This document shows, piece by piece, positions 44,119 through 53,584 of a stretch of 64,000 bases of DNA (its first letter is position 1; each line of letters begins with the position of its first letter). This stretch comes from Sphingobium terrigena (GTDB lineage: Bacteria > Pseudomonadota > Alphaproteobacteria > Sphingomonadales > Sphingomonadaceae): contig NZ_QVRA01000019.1 of the NCBI RefSeq assembly GCF_003591655.1, positions 17,041 to 81,040 of the forward strand, in the 5' to 3' direction. A program made the position numbers and the translations under genes. The notes beneath the pieces are model-generated. The model saw only the letters and a program-made list of their open reading frames with translations. It was not told where the DNA came from and made no database searches.

Positions 44119-44436
44119 TCATGCAACTTGGTCGATGGGTTCGACGCCAAGATTGAGCGGCCTGAAGCCGTCGTTATCGACGCCATGGCCGGTGTTCTGC
44201 CAAAGATAGTCGCCGGTGAGGCTGATATGCCGCCAGCCCAGCGGCGCGACATGCGCAAGCAACTCGTTGGGGGCAGGCTCGCCCGATCGGCGTAGGTGAT
44301 CGACTGCCCGGCCCATATAAAGTGTGTTCCAATAGATGATGGCGGCGGTGACAAAGTTCAGCCCCGATGCCTTGAGCGCCTGGTCCTCGAACGTGCGATC
44401 CCGCAACCGGCCCTGCTTGTGCGCGAAGACGGCCTG
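44119..44436 (-). mobile_element. Tn3-family transposase (tnpA) C-terminal fragment
   Basis: About 105 residues in one frame from about 44436 to the stop at 44119, including FAHKQGRLRDRTFEDQ, NFVTAAIIYWNTLYM and ELLAHVAPLGWRHISLTGDY, which are the last helices of Tn3 transposases. The other roughly 850 residues are gone; the break is next to the 37-bp repeat at 44438. Confidence 0.85.
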
Positions 44437-44437
44437 G

Positions 44438-44474
44438 GGTTGGGGTAGACAGCGCTATTTCAATCGAAGTTCCC
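44438..44474. repeat. 37-bp imperfect direct repeat, copy 1
   Basis: Starts GGTTGGGGT and ends GTTCCC, with core GACAGCGCTATT. It matches 45550-45586 at 33 of 37 bases in the same orientation. It abuts the truncated tnpA. From here to 44610 no gene is seen. Confidence 0.6.
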
Positions 44475-44610
44475 TAGAGGAGGGTTGGACGTGGCCCACG
44501 GTTCGATTGTTCAGGAGCAGGTTGGCTTTGCTGGGCGCACTAGGGGTTCCATCATCGCTGGACGAACTCGGAAAGCTGATCGACTGGGTAGGTGAAGCAG
44601 AAAGAAACGA

Positions 44611-45456
44611 TCAGCCGTCGCTGACGATCGTATTTTCGATCACCCCAACGTCTGACACCTCAACGCGGACCACATCGCCCACTTTGAGCAGGCCATTAGT
44701 TGCCGCGCCTACACCCGATGGCGTGCCCGTCGATAGGATGTCACCGGGTTCTAGAGTCATTACCTGCGACAGATAAGCGATCTGATCGTAAATGTTGTAG
44801 ATCATGTCGCCGGTCAGGGTAGACTGCCGCTCTTCACCATTGACCGTGAGGCGGAGCGTTAGTGCGTGTGGATCAAGGATTTCGTCGTCGGTTATGATCC
44901 ACGGACCGATTGGGCCATGCGTGTCAAACGACTTACCGAGCGTGAAAGTGGGTGTGCGGTGTTGCCAGTCGCGTGCCGAGACATCATTGGCGACGGTGTA
45001 GCCAGCGATCACTGAACGTGCATCTTCTGGCAGCACATTGCGGCAACGCTTGCCGATCACTACAGCAAGCTCGGCCTCATAGTCCAACGCATTCGAAACA
45101 GCCGGATAAACGATCGGTGATGCTGGGCCAGTGATGCACGACACCTGCTTGTTAAACCACAGCTGGCTTGTTGGCACGGGTATACCAGCTGCGATCGCCT
45201 CTTGCGCATGCGCTTGATAGTTCATACCGATCGCCAGAAACTTCTGCGGATCGGTGATTGGGGCTTCGAGAATGACGCTCTCCAGCGGGAGCGCCGGTTC
45301 ATCTGCCGCTTCAATTGAGCCGCGGATCTCGGGCAGATCGTTCAGCAACTGCCGCATTGAGCCATGCGGCGCTATCGCACTTAGATCGACAACATTGGTG
45401 CCCACGACTTTGCCCAACCTGGTAATTCCGTTCGCAGTGTACCGAACCAGTTTCAT
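44611..45456 (-). CDS. Fumarylacetoacetate hydrolase (FAH) family protein
   Basis: 281 residues from ATG 45456, chosen for GGGAGGA six bases upstream. Features are AIGMNYQAHAQEA, the metal-binding ALDYEAELAVVIG, KSFDTHGPIGPWI and STGTPSGVG. The family contains FAH, HpaG isomerase/decarboxylase and acylpyruvate hydrolases acting on ring-cleavage products. With HpaH- and HpaI-like genes at 51816-53462 it may act in the same dicarboxylate meta route. It faces a tnpA remnant downstream. Confidence 0.85.
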   Translation of the reverse strand: MKLVRYTANGITRLGKVVGTNVVDLSAIAPHGSMRQLLNDLPEIRGSIEAADEPALPLESVILEAPITDPQKFLAIGMNYQAHAQEAIAAGIPVPTSQLWFNKQVSCITGPASPIVYPAVSNALDYEAELAVVIGKRCRNVLPEDARSVIAGYTVANDVSARDWQHRTPTFTLGKSFDTHGPIGPWIITDDEILDPHALTLRLTVNGEERQSTLTGDMIYNIYDQIAYLSQVMTLEPGDILSTGTPSGVGAATNGLLKVGDVVRVEVSDVGVIENTIVSDG

Positions 45457-45549
45457 ATTCATTCCTCCCATGAACTACTTTTTCGCTACTTTGATAGGGC
45501 ACTTCAGAACAAGGTACAAAGTATATAATCTAGTTGAAGACCTAGGCAC

Positions 45550-45586
45550 GGTTGGGGTCGACAGCGCTATTACAATGGACGTTCCC
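45550..45586. repeat. 37-bp imperfect direct repeat, copy 2
   Basis: Same element as 44438-44474 with four mismatches. It lies 94 bp upstream of the FAH gene start and just before the end of the convergently oriented permease gene, so it may hold the native FAH promoter region, with copy 1 as a duplicate. Confidence 0.55.
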
Positions 45587-45595
45587 ATAGCAATT

Positions 45596-46549
45596 TCAAA
45601 ATCGGGATGCTCTTTGTTCACGCACAGCGTCCACAGCGAAGAAGATCAATCCCGACCAGATGGATCCGAACGTGAACAGGTGCAAAAGACCGAAAGGTTC
45701 ATGGAATAAGAGGACGGCCTGCAGGAGCTGGAGCGACGGGCCAATGTACTGGAATTGGCCTGCAAGCGAATATGGCATCTGTTTGGCTGCGACTGAGAAA
45801 AGCAGCAGCGGTACCGCCGTTACGAATCCAGTAAAAATCAATAGTACGTTGGTAGATGTGTCGCCGCCAAACACCGGTATCCCGTTTTGGGAACTTAGAA
45901 ATAGCCACGCCATCGCTAGCGGTGCCATGAGAGATGTTTCGATCAGAAGGCCGCAAAGCGGATCCAAAGGAGCAACCTTTCGGATCAAGCCAGCGGTGCT
46001 GAATGTAAATGCCAGAACCATCGCGATCCACAAGCTGTTGGGGCCTTTTCCAACAGCAAGGGCGACTACACCCACAGCAGCCAGGCCGACGGCAAATGTT
46101 TGAAGCCGCGTCAAGCGTTCGCCCAGCGCCACGACGCCAAGAACCACGGTTATCAAAGGAGTTATGAAAAAACCGAGACTGGTCTCGAGTATACGATCGT
46201 TCAGAACGGCCCAAATATACACGAGCCAGTTCACTCCAATGAGCGCCGCAGTCGCAGCAAACAACCCGACCAGACGCATATCAATCGTCCGGCGTAGCGA
46301 GGTCCATCGCCCGAGCACGCTGACGATAATTGCTAAAAGAAAAACCGACCATAGGACACGATGTGCCATGATCTGACTCGGCGGCACTGCCTGCAATTGC
46401 TTCATGTAAAACGGCATGGCTCCGTAGATCAGATAGGCCAAAGTTGCGTAAACAATACCGGATCTCAACCTTAGTTTCTGACCGGAAACCTCAGGATCTG
46501 CCGTCTTGCTCAAGGTAATATTCTTTCGATAAGAAATGTCGATTAACAT
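45596..46549 (-). CDS. EamA/RarD-family membrane transporter
   Basis: 317 residues with about ten hydrophobic helices. RarD-like features are the N-terminal YATLAYLIYGAMPFYMKQL, the AHRVLWSVF stretch, NWLVYIWAV and the late FSVAAKQMPYSLAGQFQYIGP (two blocks). These DMT-superfamily proteins export or import small molecules; substrate unknown. Gene lies on the same strand as the FAH gene 140 bp away. Confidence 0.85.
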   Translation of the reverse strand: MLIDISYRKNITLSKTADPEVSGQKLRLRSGIVYATLAYLIYGAMPFYMKQLQAVPPSQIMAHRVLWSVFLLAIIVSVLGRWTSLRRTIDMRLVGLFAATAALIGVNWLVYIWAVLNDRILETSLGFFITPLITVVLGVVALGERLTRLQTFAVGLAAVGVVALAVGKGPNSLWIAMVLAFTFSTAGLIRKVAPLDPLCGLLIETSLMAPLAMAWLFLSSQNGIPVFGGDTSTNVLLIFTGFVTAVPLLLFSVAAKQMPYSLAGQFQYIGPSLQLLQAVLLFHEPFGLLHLFTFGSIWSGLIFFAVDAVREQRASRF

Positions 46550-46552
46550 GTT

Positions 46553-46564
46553 TGAACTAGTTCA
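46553..46564. promoter_or_regulatory. Palindrome upstream of the RarD-like gene
   Basis: TGAACTAGTTCA is a perfect 12-bp palindrome 4 bp before the permease start codon. A repressor bound here would block initiation, but chance cannot be excluded. Confidence 0.35.
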
Positions 46565-46810
46565 TCATCCCTATTAATTTTCCTTCGAAATGACGGCGGG
46601 ATTACGTCGTCCGATCGACCGTGGTTCTATTGCTGTTACTACGCATCTTTTAGCCCGGCGGCACTTGACCTTGCTTCGCCTCGGCCTTCTCGCTTCCGAA
46701 ATCGAGTTGAGGTAGCCTGAATAGCCCTATCTGCTAAACCCCTAAAACTGGTAGCAGGGTTGGCCAAAGATCGCTGACAGATCGCGACATAATTACTCTT
46801 GCTCAAAGGA

Positions 46811-46841
46811 GAAGAGCGGGTGCTCTGATCGCCCGCTCTTC
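46811..46841 (-). terminator. Terminator-like hairpin after the TonB receptor
   Basis: GAAGAGCGGG and CCCGCTCTTC form a 10-bp GC-rich stem with an 11-base loop, about 110 bp beyond the receptor stop. On the minus strand TCCTTTGAG follows, a weak T-rich tail. Confidence 0.5.
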
Positions 46842-46949
46842 GTCACGGAGTCACCAGGCTGTTAAAGCGCTCTCAAATCTTTTCACGATCGATGTTGCTC
46901 AACGCTAGGATCAACCGCGCCTGTCAAACATTCTCGTTATTTCGCAATG

Positions 46950-49163
46950 TCAGAATCGAACCTCGAACGAAGCACCTATTTTACGCGGTTGTTCGTAGAA
47001 ACCGTCGGTACTGAAGGCACCCGGGCGAATAGTCTGGAAGACTTTTTCGTTAGTCAGATTGGTGACCCACAAGCTCGCCTTCCAGGCCTGGCTGTCGGGG
47101 GTCCAGAAAATCGAGGCGTTCGTAAGTGTGTAGGAGGGTTGAGAAAAAATGTTCAGGAAATCGTAATATACGCGCGAACTCCAGGAAAGATTTGCGCCTG
47201 CGCCAAATGTACCTCCACCCATCGCGGTTGTATAATCCGCCCCAAAGTTACCCGACCACTTAGGTGCACGAGTCATCACGTTGCCAGAGGCATCCGTCGT
47301 GGCGACGATGTTGCCGCCGCTACCCCGGGGAATGAAGCCCTGCGCCGCCGTGAAATCTTGGTACCGGGCGTGCGTGTAGGCGACAGCAGCACGAAGCTTG
47401 AGGCCGTCGACCGGAGAAATGAAGGTCTCTAGTTCTCCACCGTAAATCTCAGCGTTGCCAGCATTCTGAAGAATATATGCAGAGCTATTAGCCGCCCGGG
47501 CCTGCAGCTGAAGGTTCTTATAGTCGTAGTAGTAAGTAGCAATGTTTATACGTAGCCAGGGCAGGGGGTCAGTTTTCAAGCCCACTTCATAGGCAGTGAT
47601 TTCTTCAGGAAGAACCGGAGTGCTCAACGTCGCAGCCATGTTGTAGACGCCGCTCTTGAAAGCCGTGCTGTGAGTCGCATAAACATTCGTGCGTGATGTA
47701 ATTTCGTACCGAACCCCGACCTTGTAGTTGAACTTATTAAATGTTTTGCTGACGTCGTTTGCGACCGTATTTCCGTTTAGAATTTGCGTAAAGCTGCGTT
47801 TTTCGGTTGTATAACGTCCGCCAAGCGTAACGAAAAGGCCGCCAGAAAGCTCGTAAGTTCCCTCGCCGAAACCAGCAAATGAACGACCCGAGAGCTCGGG
47901 TTGAAGGTGCGGACCTACCAGGGGACTTGGCGGCGTTGTCGTCGCAAACGGGCTAAGGTCCGCGTGGCCACCGAACTGATAGAAATATCCGCCGACAAGC
48001 CATTGAAACGGGCCTGCGTTTGTAGAGCTCAGTTTGAGCTCAGAGCTTCCAGATTCTGTAGCGAATAAAGCAGGAAAGTTGCCAATGTCGACATTGGAAG
48101 CATCGGAGTCAGTTTCTTGGTACCAACGGAGATTGAGAAAACCACTTGTCGATTCAAGGTTCACGGTTTCCAGATCGACTGAGACATGTAGCGCCGCAGT
48201 CCATCTGCGTAAGTCAAGTACTGGAACGCGGGTAAGCGAGGCTTCCCAAGGGCCGCGCGGCAGAATTACACCCGGAAATGCTCGACCTAAGGTGTTTCCA
48301 TCGATCGGTTGTGGGGCATTTGTCGTGCTCTGCTGATCGAAAAACTCTCCGGTCAAAACCACCTTGACATTGTCGGCTGGTTTTAGCAGAAGTTTGCTGC
48401 GGAGGTCGATGACCCGCTGACCGCCCAGCGTTCCGCCGCGCACAAGGTCCTTGATATAACCATCGTTCTTACGGAAGAGCGAGGCGAAGTCGAGCGCCGC
48501 CGTTTCACTGATCGGTCCCGTAACATACATTCGCGCGTCGTAGTCTCCGGCATCATTGCGCATACGGCCCACTCGAACTGAGGCCTTGCCACGAAAATCA
48601 AAACTCGGGTCAGGCGTGATTACATTAATAAGACCGCCAGTTGCGTTGCGTCCAAAAGTTGTACCTTGCGGACCGCGCAAGACCTCGACGCGCTCGACTT
48701 CGACCAGATCAATCCAGTTCGCTGCCGATTCGGGCTGATAAACGCCGTCAACATATGTCGCGATATTTGGCTCGTCACCGATCGAGATGCCGGTCGAACC
48801 GACCCCGCGGATCACCGGTTGGAACACGCCCATGTTGCGGCTGCCGATGAATCCGGGAACCACTTGGGTCAATGTACGAAGGGTCGAAACATCCGCTGCC
48901 GCCAAGCCGGCTCCAGTAATGGCGGTGACTGCGACCGGCACATCCTGAAGGCGCGCCTCCCGACGGGTGGCGGTAACTACGATGTCCCCGAACGCCGAAG
49001 CCGGTTCTTGTTGCTGCGTCGAGGCAAGCTGAGACCCCGTAGTTGGAGCCTGAGGCGTTTCCCCAGCAGCATCCTGTGCGATCGAAGCCGATGAGCAAAG
49101 CATTGCGCCCATGCAAGCACCTGAAAACAACACAAAACGACTCTTGTTATATTCCCGTTTCAC
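46950..49163 (-). CDS. TonB-dependent outer-membrane receptor
   Basis: 737 residues from GTG 49163, preferred because GGGGAGAG lies just upstream; ATG 49178 is the alternative. An N-terminal signal peptide ends near SSASIAQDA, a TonB-box-like DIVVTATR follows at about residue 60, then the plug (LRTLTQVVPGF, IRGVGSTGISIG, VEVLRGPQGTTFGRNATGG) and a beta barrel ending in F (GASFEVRF). Sphingomonads use many such receptors for aromatic compounds, so uptake of a pathway substrate is likely; iron chelates are possible too. The motif at 49321 lies upstream. Confidence 0.93.
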   Translation of the reverse strand: MKREYNKSRFVLFSGACMGAMLCSSASIAQDAAGETPQAPTTGSQLASTQQQEPASAFGDIVVTATRREARLQDVPVAVTAITGAGLAAADVSTLRTLTQVVPGFIGSRNMGVFQPVIRGVGSTGISIGDEPNIATYVDGVYQPESAANWIDLVEVERVEVLRGPQGTTFGRNATGGLINVITPDPSFDFRGKASVRVGRMRNDAGDYDARMYVTGPISETAALDFASLFRKNDGYIKDLVRGGTLGGQRVIDLRSKLLLKPADNVKVVLTGEFFDQQSTTNAPQPIDGNTLGRAFPGVILPRGPWEASLTRVPVLDLRRWTAALHVSVDLETVNLESTSGFLNLRWYQETDSDASNVDIGNFPALFATESGSSELKLSSTNAGPFQWLVGGYFYQFGGHADLSPFATTTPPSPLVGPHLQPELSGRSFAGFGEGTYELSGGLFVTLGGRYTTEKRSFTQILNGNTVANDVSKTFNKFNYKVGVRYEITSRTNVYATHSTAFKSGVYNMAATLSTPVLPEEITAYEVGLKTDPLPWLRINIATYYYDYKNLQLQARAANSSAYILQNAGNAEIYGGELETFISPVDGLKLRAAVAYTHARYQDFTAAQGFIPRGSGGNIVATTDASGNVMTRAPKWSGNFGADYTTAMGGGTFGAGANLSWSSRVYYDFLNIFSQPSYTLTNASIFWTPDSQAWKASLWVTNLTNEKVFQTIRPGAFSTDGFYEQPRKIGASFEVRF

Positions 49164-49320
49164 GACATCTCTCCCCACTTTTTAGCTGCAACTTAATTTC
49201 AAGTGTCAGCTTACATGCATTCTATATTCGGCGAATAAGCGCAGAACGAATGCTTCCCGCCTCTGGTGCCGACTTCGAACCTTGACAACGGCCCTTTGCA
49301 GCGGTTTGCTAGCAAACGCA

Positions 49321-49335
49321 ATGTACAATATGCAA
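49321..49335. promoter_or_regulatory. 15-bp operator-like motif, copy 3
   Basis: ATGTACAATATGCAA, 158 bp upstream of the TonB-receptor start. It differs from the copy at 57823 in one base. Confidence 0.45.
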
Positions 49336-49439
49336 CAGAGATCGACTCTCCGCGCTTTTCTCAGGTGGGTTAGGGCCTGAATCGACACAATCGACTTTGA
49401 CGAAGGCACCGGCTGATTACGATGTGCAACTGAAGCTGG

Positions 49440-50590
49440 ACCCCGGCAAAAACTCTGGCGGATTTGGGGCATTCGTGATTCATTGATTGGGTAGGCATCG
49501 GAAGTAATGATCCATGGACCCCGAGTCTCTTTTCAGCCTGCATGACCATCTTGAGATGCTGAGCCGTCATGACGATCCGCTTGATGTTCTGGAACGGACC
49601 GTGGACTTTGAGTATTTGCGGGTCTGGCTGGTCGATGGGCTGAGTTATGGCGATAGCAGCACGGGCGGTCGTCCGCCGTTTGACCCTGCCGCGATGTTCA
49701 AGATCCTGATTATGCAGGCCCAACATAATCTCTCCGATGCCCGGATGGAGTATATGATCCGGCCACCGGCTGAGCTGGATGCGGTTTCTGGGTTTTGCGC
49801 TCGGCGATCGCACCCCCGACGAAACACCATCCGGCACTTTCGCAACCGGATGACGGAGACCGGGACGCTCATGCGGGTGATGAAGGCCTTCGACTGGCAA
49901 CTGCACAAGAAGGCCTACATCGGCATGTCGAGGCAGATCATCGATGCCAGCCTGGTGCCAGCACCCAAGCAGCGCAACACCGATGACGAGCGGCAGGCCA
50001 TCAAGGATGGCGAGTCGGCGCAGGATATCTGACTGATAACCCGGCCAAGGCGGCACAAAAGGAACACAGATGCGCGCTGGACGCTCAGGATCGGCGGGAA
50101 GGTGCGCTATAAGGATTGCAAGCCGCTGCCGATGTCGCCTTGCCGGTGTTCGGGTATAAAAGCCATATCAGCATCGACCGCCGGTATGGCTAGCCGATCG
50201 TATGCTGACCAGTCGCATCCACCGTCGCAAGCCCAAGGAAAGTCCATGCCCAAGGCCACCGCCCGCGCAAATGCCGCAAGTCCGCGATCCGTGCCAGGAT
50301 CGAGCATGTGTTCGCGCATCAGAAAAACCGCTTCGGGCTGTTCATTCGCACCATCGGAATCAAGCGGGCTGAGGCGAAACTGACATTGGCCAATCTGGCC
50401 TATAACTTCAACCGCCTGATCTTCCACGAACGACGCGCCGTCAAAGCATGAATCTGCCCTGAAACCCGGAAACGGCTATGTGAAATGTCCTATCCGGTGA
50501 CCGAAAGCCGCCCGCGAGAGCGCCCAGCGCCGCGCTCATACCGTCATCACCGCAACGGCAGCAACAAAACGCCGGTTTTTGCGGGTGCCC
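49440..50590 (+). mobile_element. Decayed IS5-family insertion sequence
   Basis: A 172-residue N-terminal transposase frame (49514-50032) carries DPESLFSLHDHLEML, GRPPFDPAAMFKILIMQ and the catalytic Asp in IIDASLVPAPKQRN, then stops. Pieces of the rest follow in shifted frames: VFGYKSHISIDRRYG near 50150, ARIEHVFAHQKNRFGLFIRTIGI and ANLAYNFNRLIF up to a stop at about 50452. The outer limits are estimated from a GCAAAAAC-type inverted sequence near 49445 and 50580 and are uncertain. Confidence 0.7.
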
Positions 50591-50649
50591 AGCTAATCGC
50601 CTCGGGGCACCCATGCGACCTGCACTCGCCCCGCTCGACCTTATCCTAT

Positions 50650-51819
50650 TTAGAAGTCGAATTTGACGTTCTCGGGAACGCCGGGGGCGGGATCGTCGGC
50701 AACCATCCTCACCCCATCGATTACGATAGGGCTGGCCACCCCGGGCTTACCATCGTGTTCAATCGCCATGCCTCTCGCGATAACCTGCGGGTTCGCAAAT
50801 ACCTCGTCCAACTCATTGATCGGACCTGCAGGAATCCCTGCACCATCGAGCCGTTCGAAGAGATCGTCCCGGCTCCATTTCGCGGTGATCTCTTCGAGCG
50901 CTATGATCAAATCCACGCGGTTGCGGATCCTTTGTGGATTATTGCTGAACCGCTCATCTTCGTGCAGTGTCACGTTCAGTACACGACAAAGCGCAGCAAA
51001 CTGGCCATCGTTCCCGACTGCGATGATCAGATCTCCATCACGGGTCGGGAACGCTTGATAGGGTACCAAATTAGCGTGGCCATTGCCTACCCGGCGTGGC
51101 ACTACTCCCGAGGTCATCCAGTTGAGCGCCTGATTACCCATGACGCTGACTTGGGTATCTAGCAGCGCCATATCGATATGTGCGCCGACGTGCATTTCGC
51201 GACGCCGGTTCAGTGCTGCCAGAATTGCCACCGCGCTGTAGACCCCGGTGAAAAGATCGGCGGCAGCGATCCCGGCCTTCTGCGGCTCGCGCTCCGGTTC
51301 ACCGGTCATCGACATGAGCCCGCCCATCGCTTGTGCGATATAGTCATATCCCGGGCGGGCAGCATATGGCCCGGTTTGCCCAAACCCGGTGATAGAACAA
51401 GTAATGAGATGTGGATTAAGCGCTGACAACGAGGGATGATCAAGTCCGTATTTCGCCAGCCCCCCGACCTTATAATTCTCGATCATGATATCGGCCCCTC
51501 CCGCAAGACGGCGGATGGCAGCCTGACCCTCGGGGATTGTGATATCAATCGCGATGGACCTTTTCCCCCGATTAGCCGAATGAAAATAGGCCGCGCCAAG
51601 GTTATCGCCACCGTCGGACATTACAAAGGGTGGCCCCCAATGTCGGGTGTCGTCTCCGCTTCCAGGGCGCTCTATCTTGATCACTTCGGCGCCGAGATCC
51701 GCAAGCAGTTGCCCGCACCATGGCCCGGCAAGGATCCTGGCAAGCTCAAGCACCCTGATGCCGGCAAGCGGCTTTCCAGATGCTTCGCTTTGTGCGGAGC
51801 GCCAGTCACACTGCTTCAT
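50650..51819 (-). CDS. CaiB/BaiF-family CoA-transferase
   Basis: 389 residues from ATG 51819, which overlaps the stop of the upstream aldolase gene (ATGA). Class III transferase motifs are RVLELARILAGPWCGQLLADLGAEVIKIE, shown as its two halves, GFGQTGPYAARPGYD, and the catalytic Asp in AAADLFTGVYSA. It is a general formyl-CoA-transferase-like member, not the Mct type at 34238. With HpaI/HpaH neighbours it may activate an acid released by the meta-cleavage hydrolase. Substrate unknown. Confidence 0.85.
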   Translation of the reverse strand: MKQCDWRSAQSEASGKPLAGIRVLELARILAGPWCGQLLADLGAEVIKIERPGSGDDTRHWGPPFVMSDGGDNLGAAYFHSANRGKRSIAIDITIPEGQAAIRRLAGGADIMIENYKVGGLAKYGLDHPSLSALNPHLITCSITGFGQTGPYAARPGYDYIAQAMGGLMSMTGEPEREPQKAGIAAADLFTGVYSAVAILAALNRRREMHVGAHIDMALLDTQVSVMGNQALNWMTSGVVPRRVGNGHANLVPYQAFPTRDGDLIIAVGNDGQFAALCRVLNVTLHEDERFSNNPQRIRNRVDLIIALEEITAKWSRDDLFERLDGAGIPAGPINELDEVFANPQVIARGMAIEHDGKPGVASPIVIDGVRMVADDPAPGVPENVKFDF

Positions 51820-52610
51820 TTTGCACCAGCGACCGCTGTATCGATGCGGCAACGCCAGTCCCGCGCAAGGTCTCCTGCGGCCTTTGCCAAAGTGAAAGAG
51901 TCTATACCCACCGCTAGGAACCGGGCACCGCCTTCCAAATATTGCTGCACCAGACGCTCATCGCGCGACAGGATGCCGCAGGGAATGCCGGTGGCCCGAA
52001 TTCGGTCGAGAGCCGCTCCGGTGGCCTGGGCGAGAGCTGAGGCGTTAGCGGGCCCGAGCAGGCCGAGCGAGGCAGCCAGATCAGCAGGGCCGATAAACAG
52101 TGCATCAATGCCATCGACTGCCGCAATGGCTTCGAGATTCTTGATCGCTTCGGCCGTCTCGATCTGGGCGATGATACACAGTTGCTCGTTCGCGTCTGCC
52201 ACATAAGCGGGAAAGCGGCCCCAGCGTGCGGCACGCGCACCACCGATCCCGCGATCGCCGTCCGGCGGATAGCGCGAAGCCTTTACGATTGAAGCTGCTT
52301 GCGTTGCGTTATCAACCATCGGAACCATGATCGTCTGTGCACCTAGGTCCAGGATCTGGTGGATCGTCACCGGATCGTGGCCAGGAACGCGCACGATTGC
52401 TGAGCAGTCCGATACGGTGTCAACCGCGCGCAGTTGATGGGCAATCCCTGGCAGCGTCTGCGCGCCGTGCTCGGCATCGATCAGAACCCAATCGTAGCCA
52501 AGACCTGCGCAGATTTCCGCGATGTCGGGATTGGCGAGCGCGAGCCAGAAGCCGAGCTGCGGCAAGCCGTCACTGAGTTTATTCTTGAAGTGGTTTTGCG
52601 GTGTCAGCAT
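51816..52610 (-). CDS. HpcH/HpaI-family aldolase
   Basis: 264 residues with GFWLALANPDIAEI, DWVLIDAEHGAQ, the metal-binding Glu in IAQIETAEAI, FIGPADLAASLG and a late GILSRD. HpaI-type class II aldolases cleave 4-hydroxy-2-oxo acids to pyruvate and an aldehyde. The hydratase encoded just upstream makes such a substrate, so the two form a lower meta module different from xylJQK. Confidence 0.88.
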   Translation of the reverse strand: MLTPQNHFKNKLSDGLPQLGFWLALANPDIAEICAGLGYDWVLIDAEHGAQTLPGIAHQLRAVDTVSDCSAIVRVPGHDPVTIHQILDLGAQTIMVPMVDNATQAASIVKASRYPPDGDRGIGGARAARWGRFPAYVADANEQLCIIAQIETAEAIKNLEAIAAVDGIDALFIGPADLAASLGLLGPANASALAQATGAALDRIRATGIPCGILSRDERLVQQYLEGGARFLAVGIDSFTLAKAAGDLARDWRCRIDTAVAGAK

Positions 52611-52619
52611 CGCCCTGCC

Positions 52620-53462
52620 TCAGATAAACCGGAAGCCTATGGCACCCAACGGCCCGAAATCGGCGCTGAACACATCACCCGGGCGGGCTTCGACAGGGCG
52701 GGTGAACGAACCACCGAGCACCACTTCGCCCGCCTCGAGCGTCTGGCCCCATGGCGAGAGCCGGTTGGCTAGCCACGCCACGCCGATTGCCGGATTGTTG
52801 AGCACGCCCGCAGCAACCCCAGTCTCCTCGATCACACCGTTCCGGGTCAGCAGCGCACTGACCCAGCGCATGTCGATCTTGTCAGGTCGCATCGGCAACC
52901 CTCCCATGATAATCCCGGCGTTGGCGGCGTTGTCACTTATAGTGTCCTGCACTTTGCGACGCCCCCCGGTTTCGGGGTCAGTAGGAAAGGTGCGGCTGTC
53001 AATTACCTCCACTGCGGGAATAACATATTCGGTCGCCCGGAGTACGTCAAAGATGGTCGCGCGGGGCCCTTCGATCCTTCTGCCCAGCACGAAAGCAAGC
53101 TCGACCTCGACCTTGGGAGTGATAAACCGTTCACAAGGCACGTCGCTTCCTTGCTCAAACACCATATCATCGAGCAGTGTGCCGTAATCGGGTTCGGTAA
53201 TTCCGGCAGCTTGCTGCATCGCTCGCGACGTCAAACCAATCTTGTGGCCGATGACCTTTCTCCCAGACGCGAGCTTAAGGTCTACCCATCGTTTGCTGAT
53301 GCGATAGCCGTCGGCAATGGACATTTCCGGACAGCGCTGTGAGAACTGGCGGATCTGCTGACGCGACTGTTCGGCCTGATCGAGTTCAGCCGCAAAAACG
53401 CCGACTTCGGCTTCGCTGAGACCCGCCCCGACCATGCCGGGTCCGTCACTGCGGCGGTCCAT
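52620..53462 (-). CDS. 2-oxohept-3-enedioate hydratase-like (HpaH)
   Basis: 280 residues from ATG 53462 behind GAGGAGC. It shows GHKIGLTSRAMQQ, EPDYGTLLDDMVF, PKVEVELAFVLG, DSRTFPTDPETGGRRKVQDT and DNAANAGIIMGG. The longer loop with the DPETG sequence is typical of HpaH (homoprotocatechuate route) as opposed to XylJ. First gene of the HpaH-HpaI-CaiB operon, diverging from the hydrolase at 53585. Confidence 0.85.
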   Translation of the reverse strand: MDRRSDGPGMVGAGLSEAEVGVFAAELDQAEQSRQQIRQFSQRCPEMSIADGYRISKRWVDLKLASGRKVIGHKIGLTSRAMQQAAGITEPDYGTLLDDMVFEQGSDVPCERFITPKVEVELAFVLGRRIEGPRATIFDVLRATEYVIPAVEVIDSRTFPTDPETGGRRKVQDTISDNAANAGIIMGGLPMRPDKIDMRWVSALLTRNGVIEETGVAAGVLNNPAIGVAWLANRLSPWGQTLEAGEVVLGGSFTRPVEARPGDVFSADFGPLGAIGFRFI

Positions 53463-53584
53463 AAATTGCTCCTCATCCCCGATCTGTATTGGCAAACGCA
53501 TTGCACAGTTATAAACGCTAGTCTATAGCCCGGCGGCAGAACAGACCGTACTTGGCAGAACGACACTTGATTTGGAGGAGAGGC

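Larger units (their letters stand above)
46550..46949. other. 400-bp intergenic region between permease and TonB receptor
   Basis: No gene was seen. It contains the palindrome at 46553 and the hairpin at 46811. It separates the permease promoter from the end of the receptor gene. Confidence 0.6.

Noticed and set aside
50485..51162. 225-codon plus-strand frame
   Set aside because: Antisense to the CaiB-type CoA-transferase at 50650-51819 and without family features.
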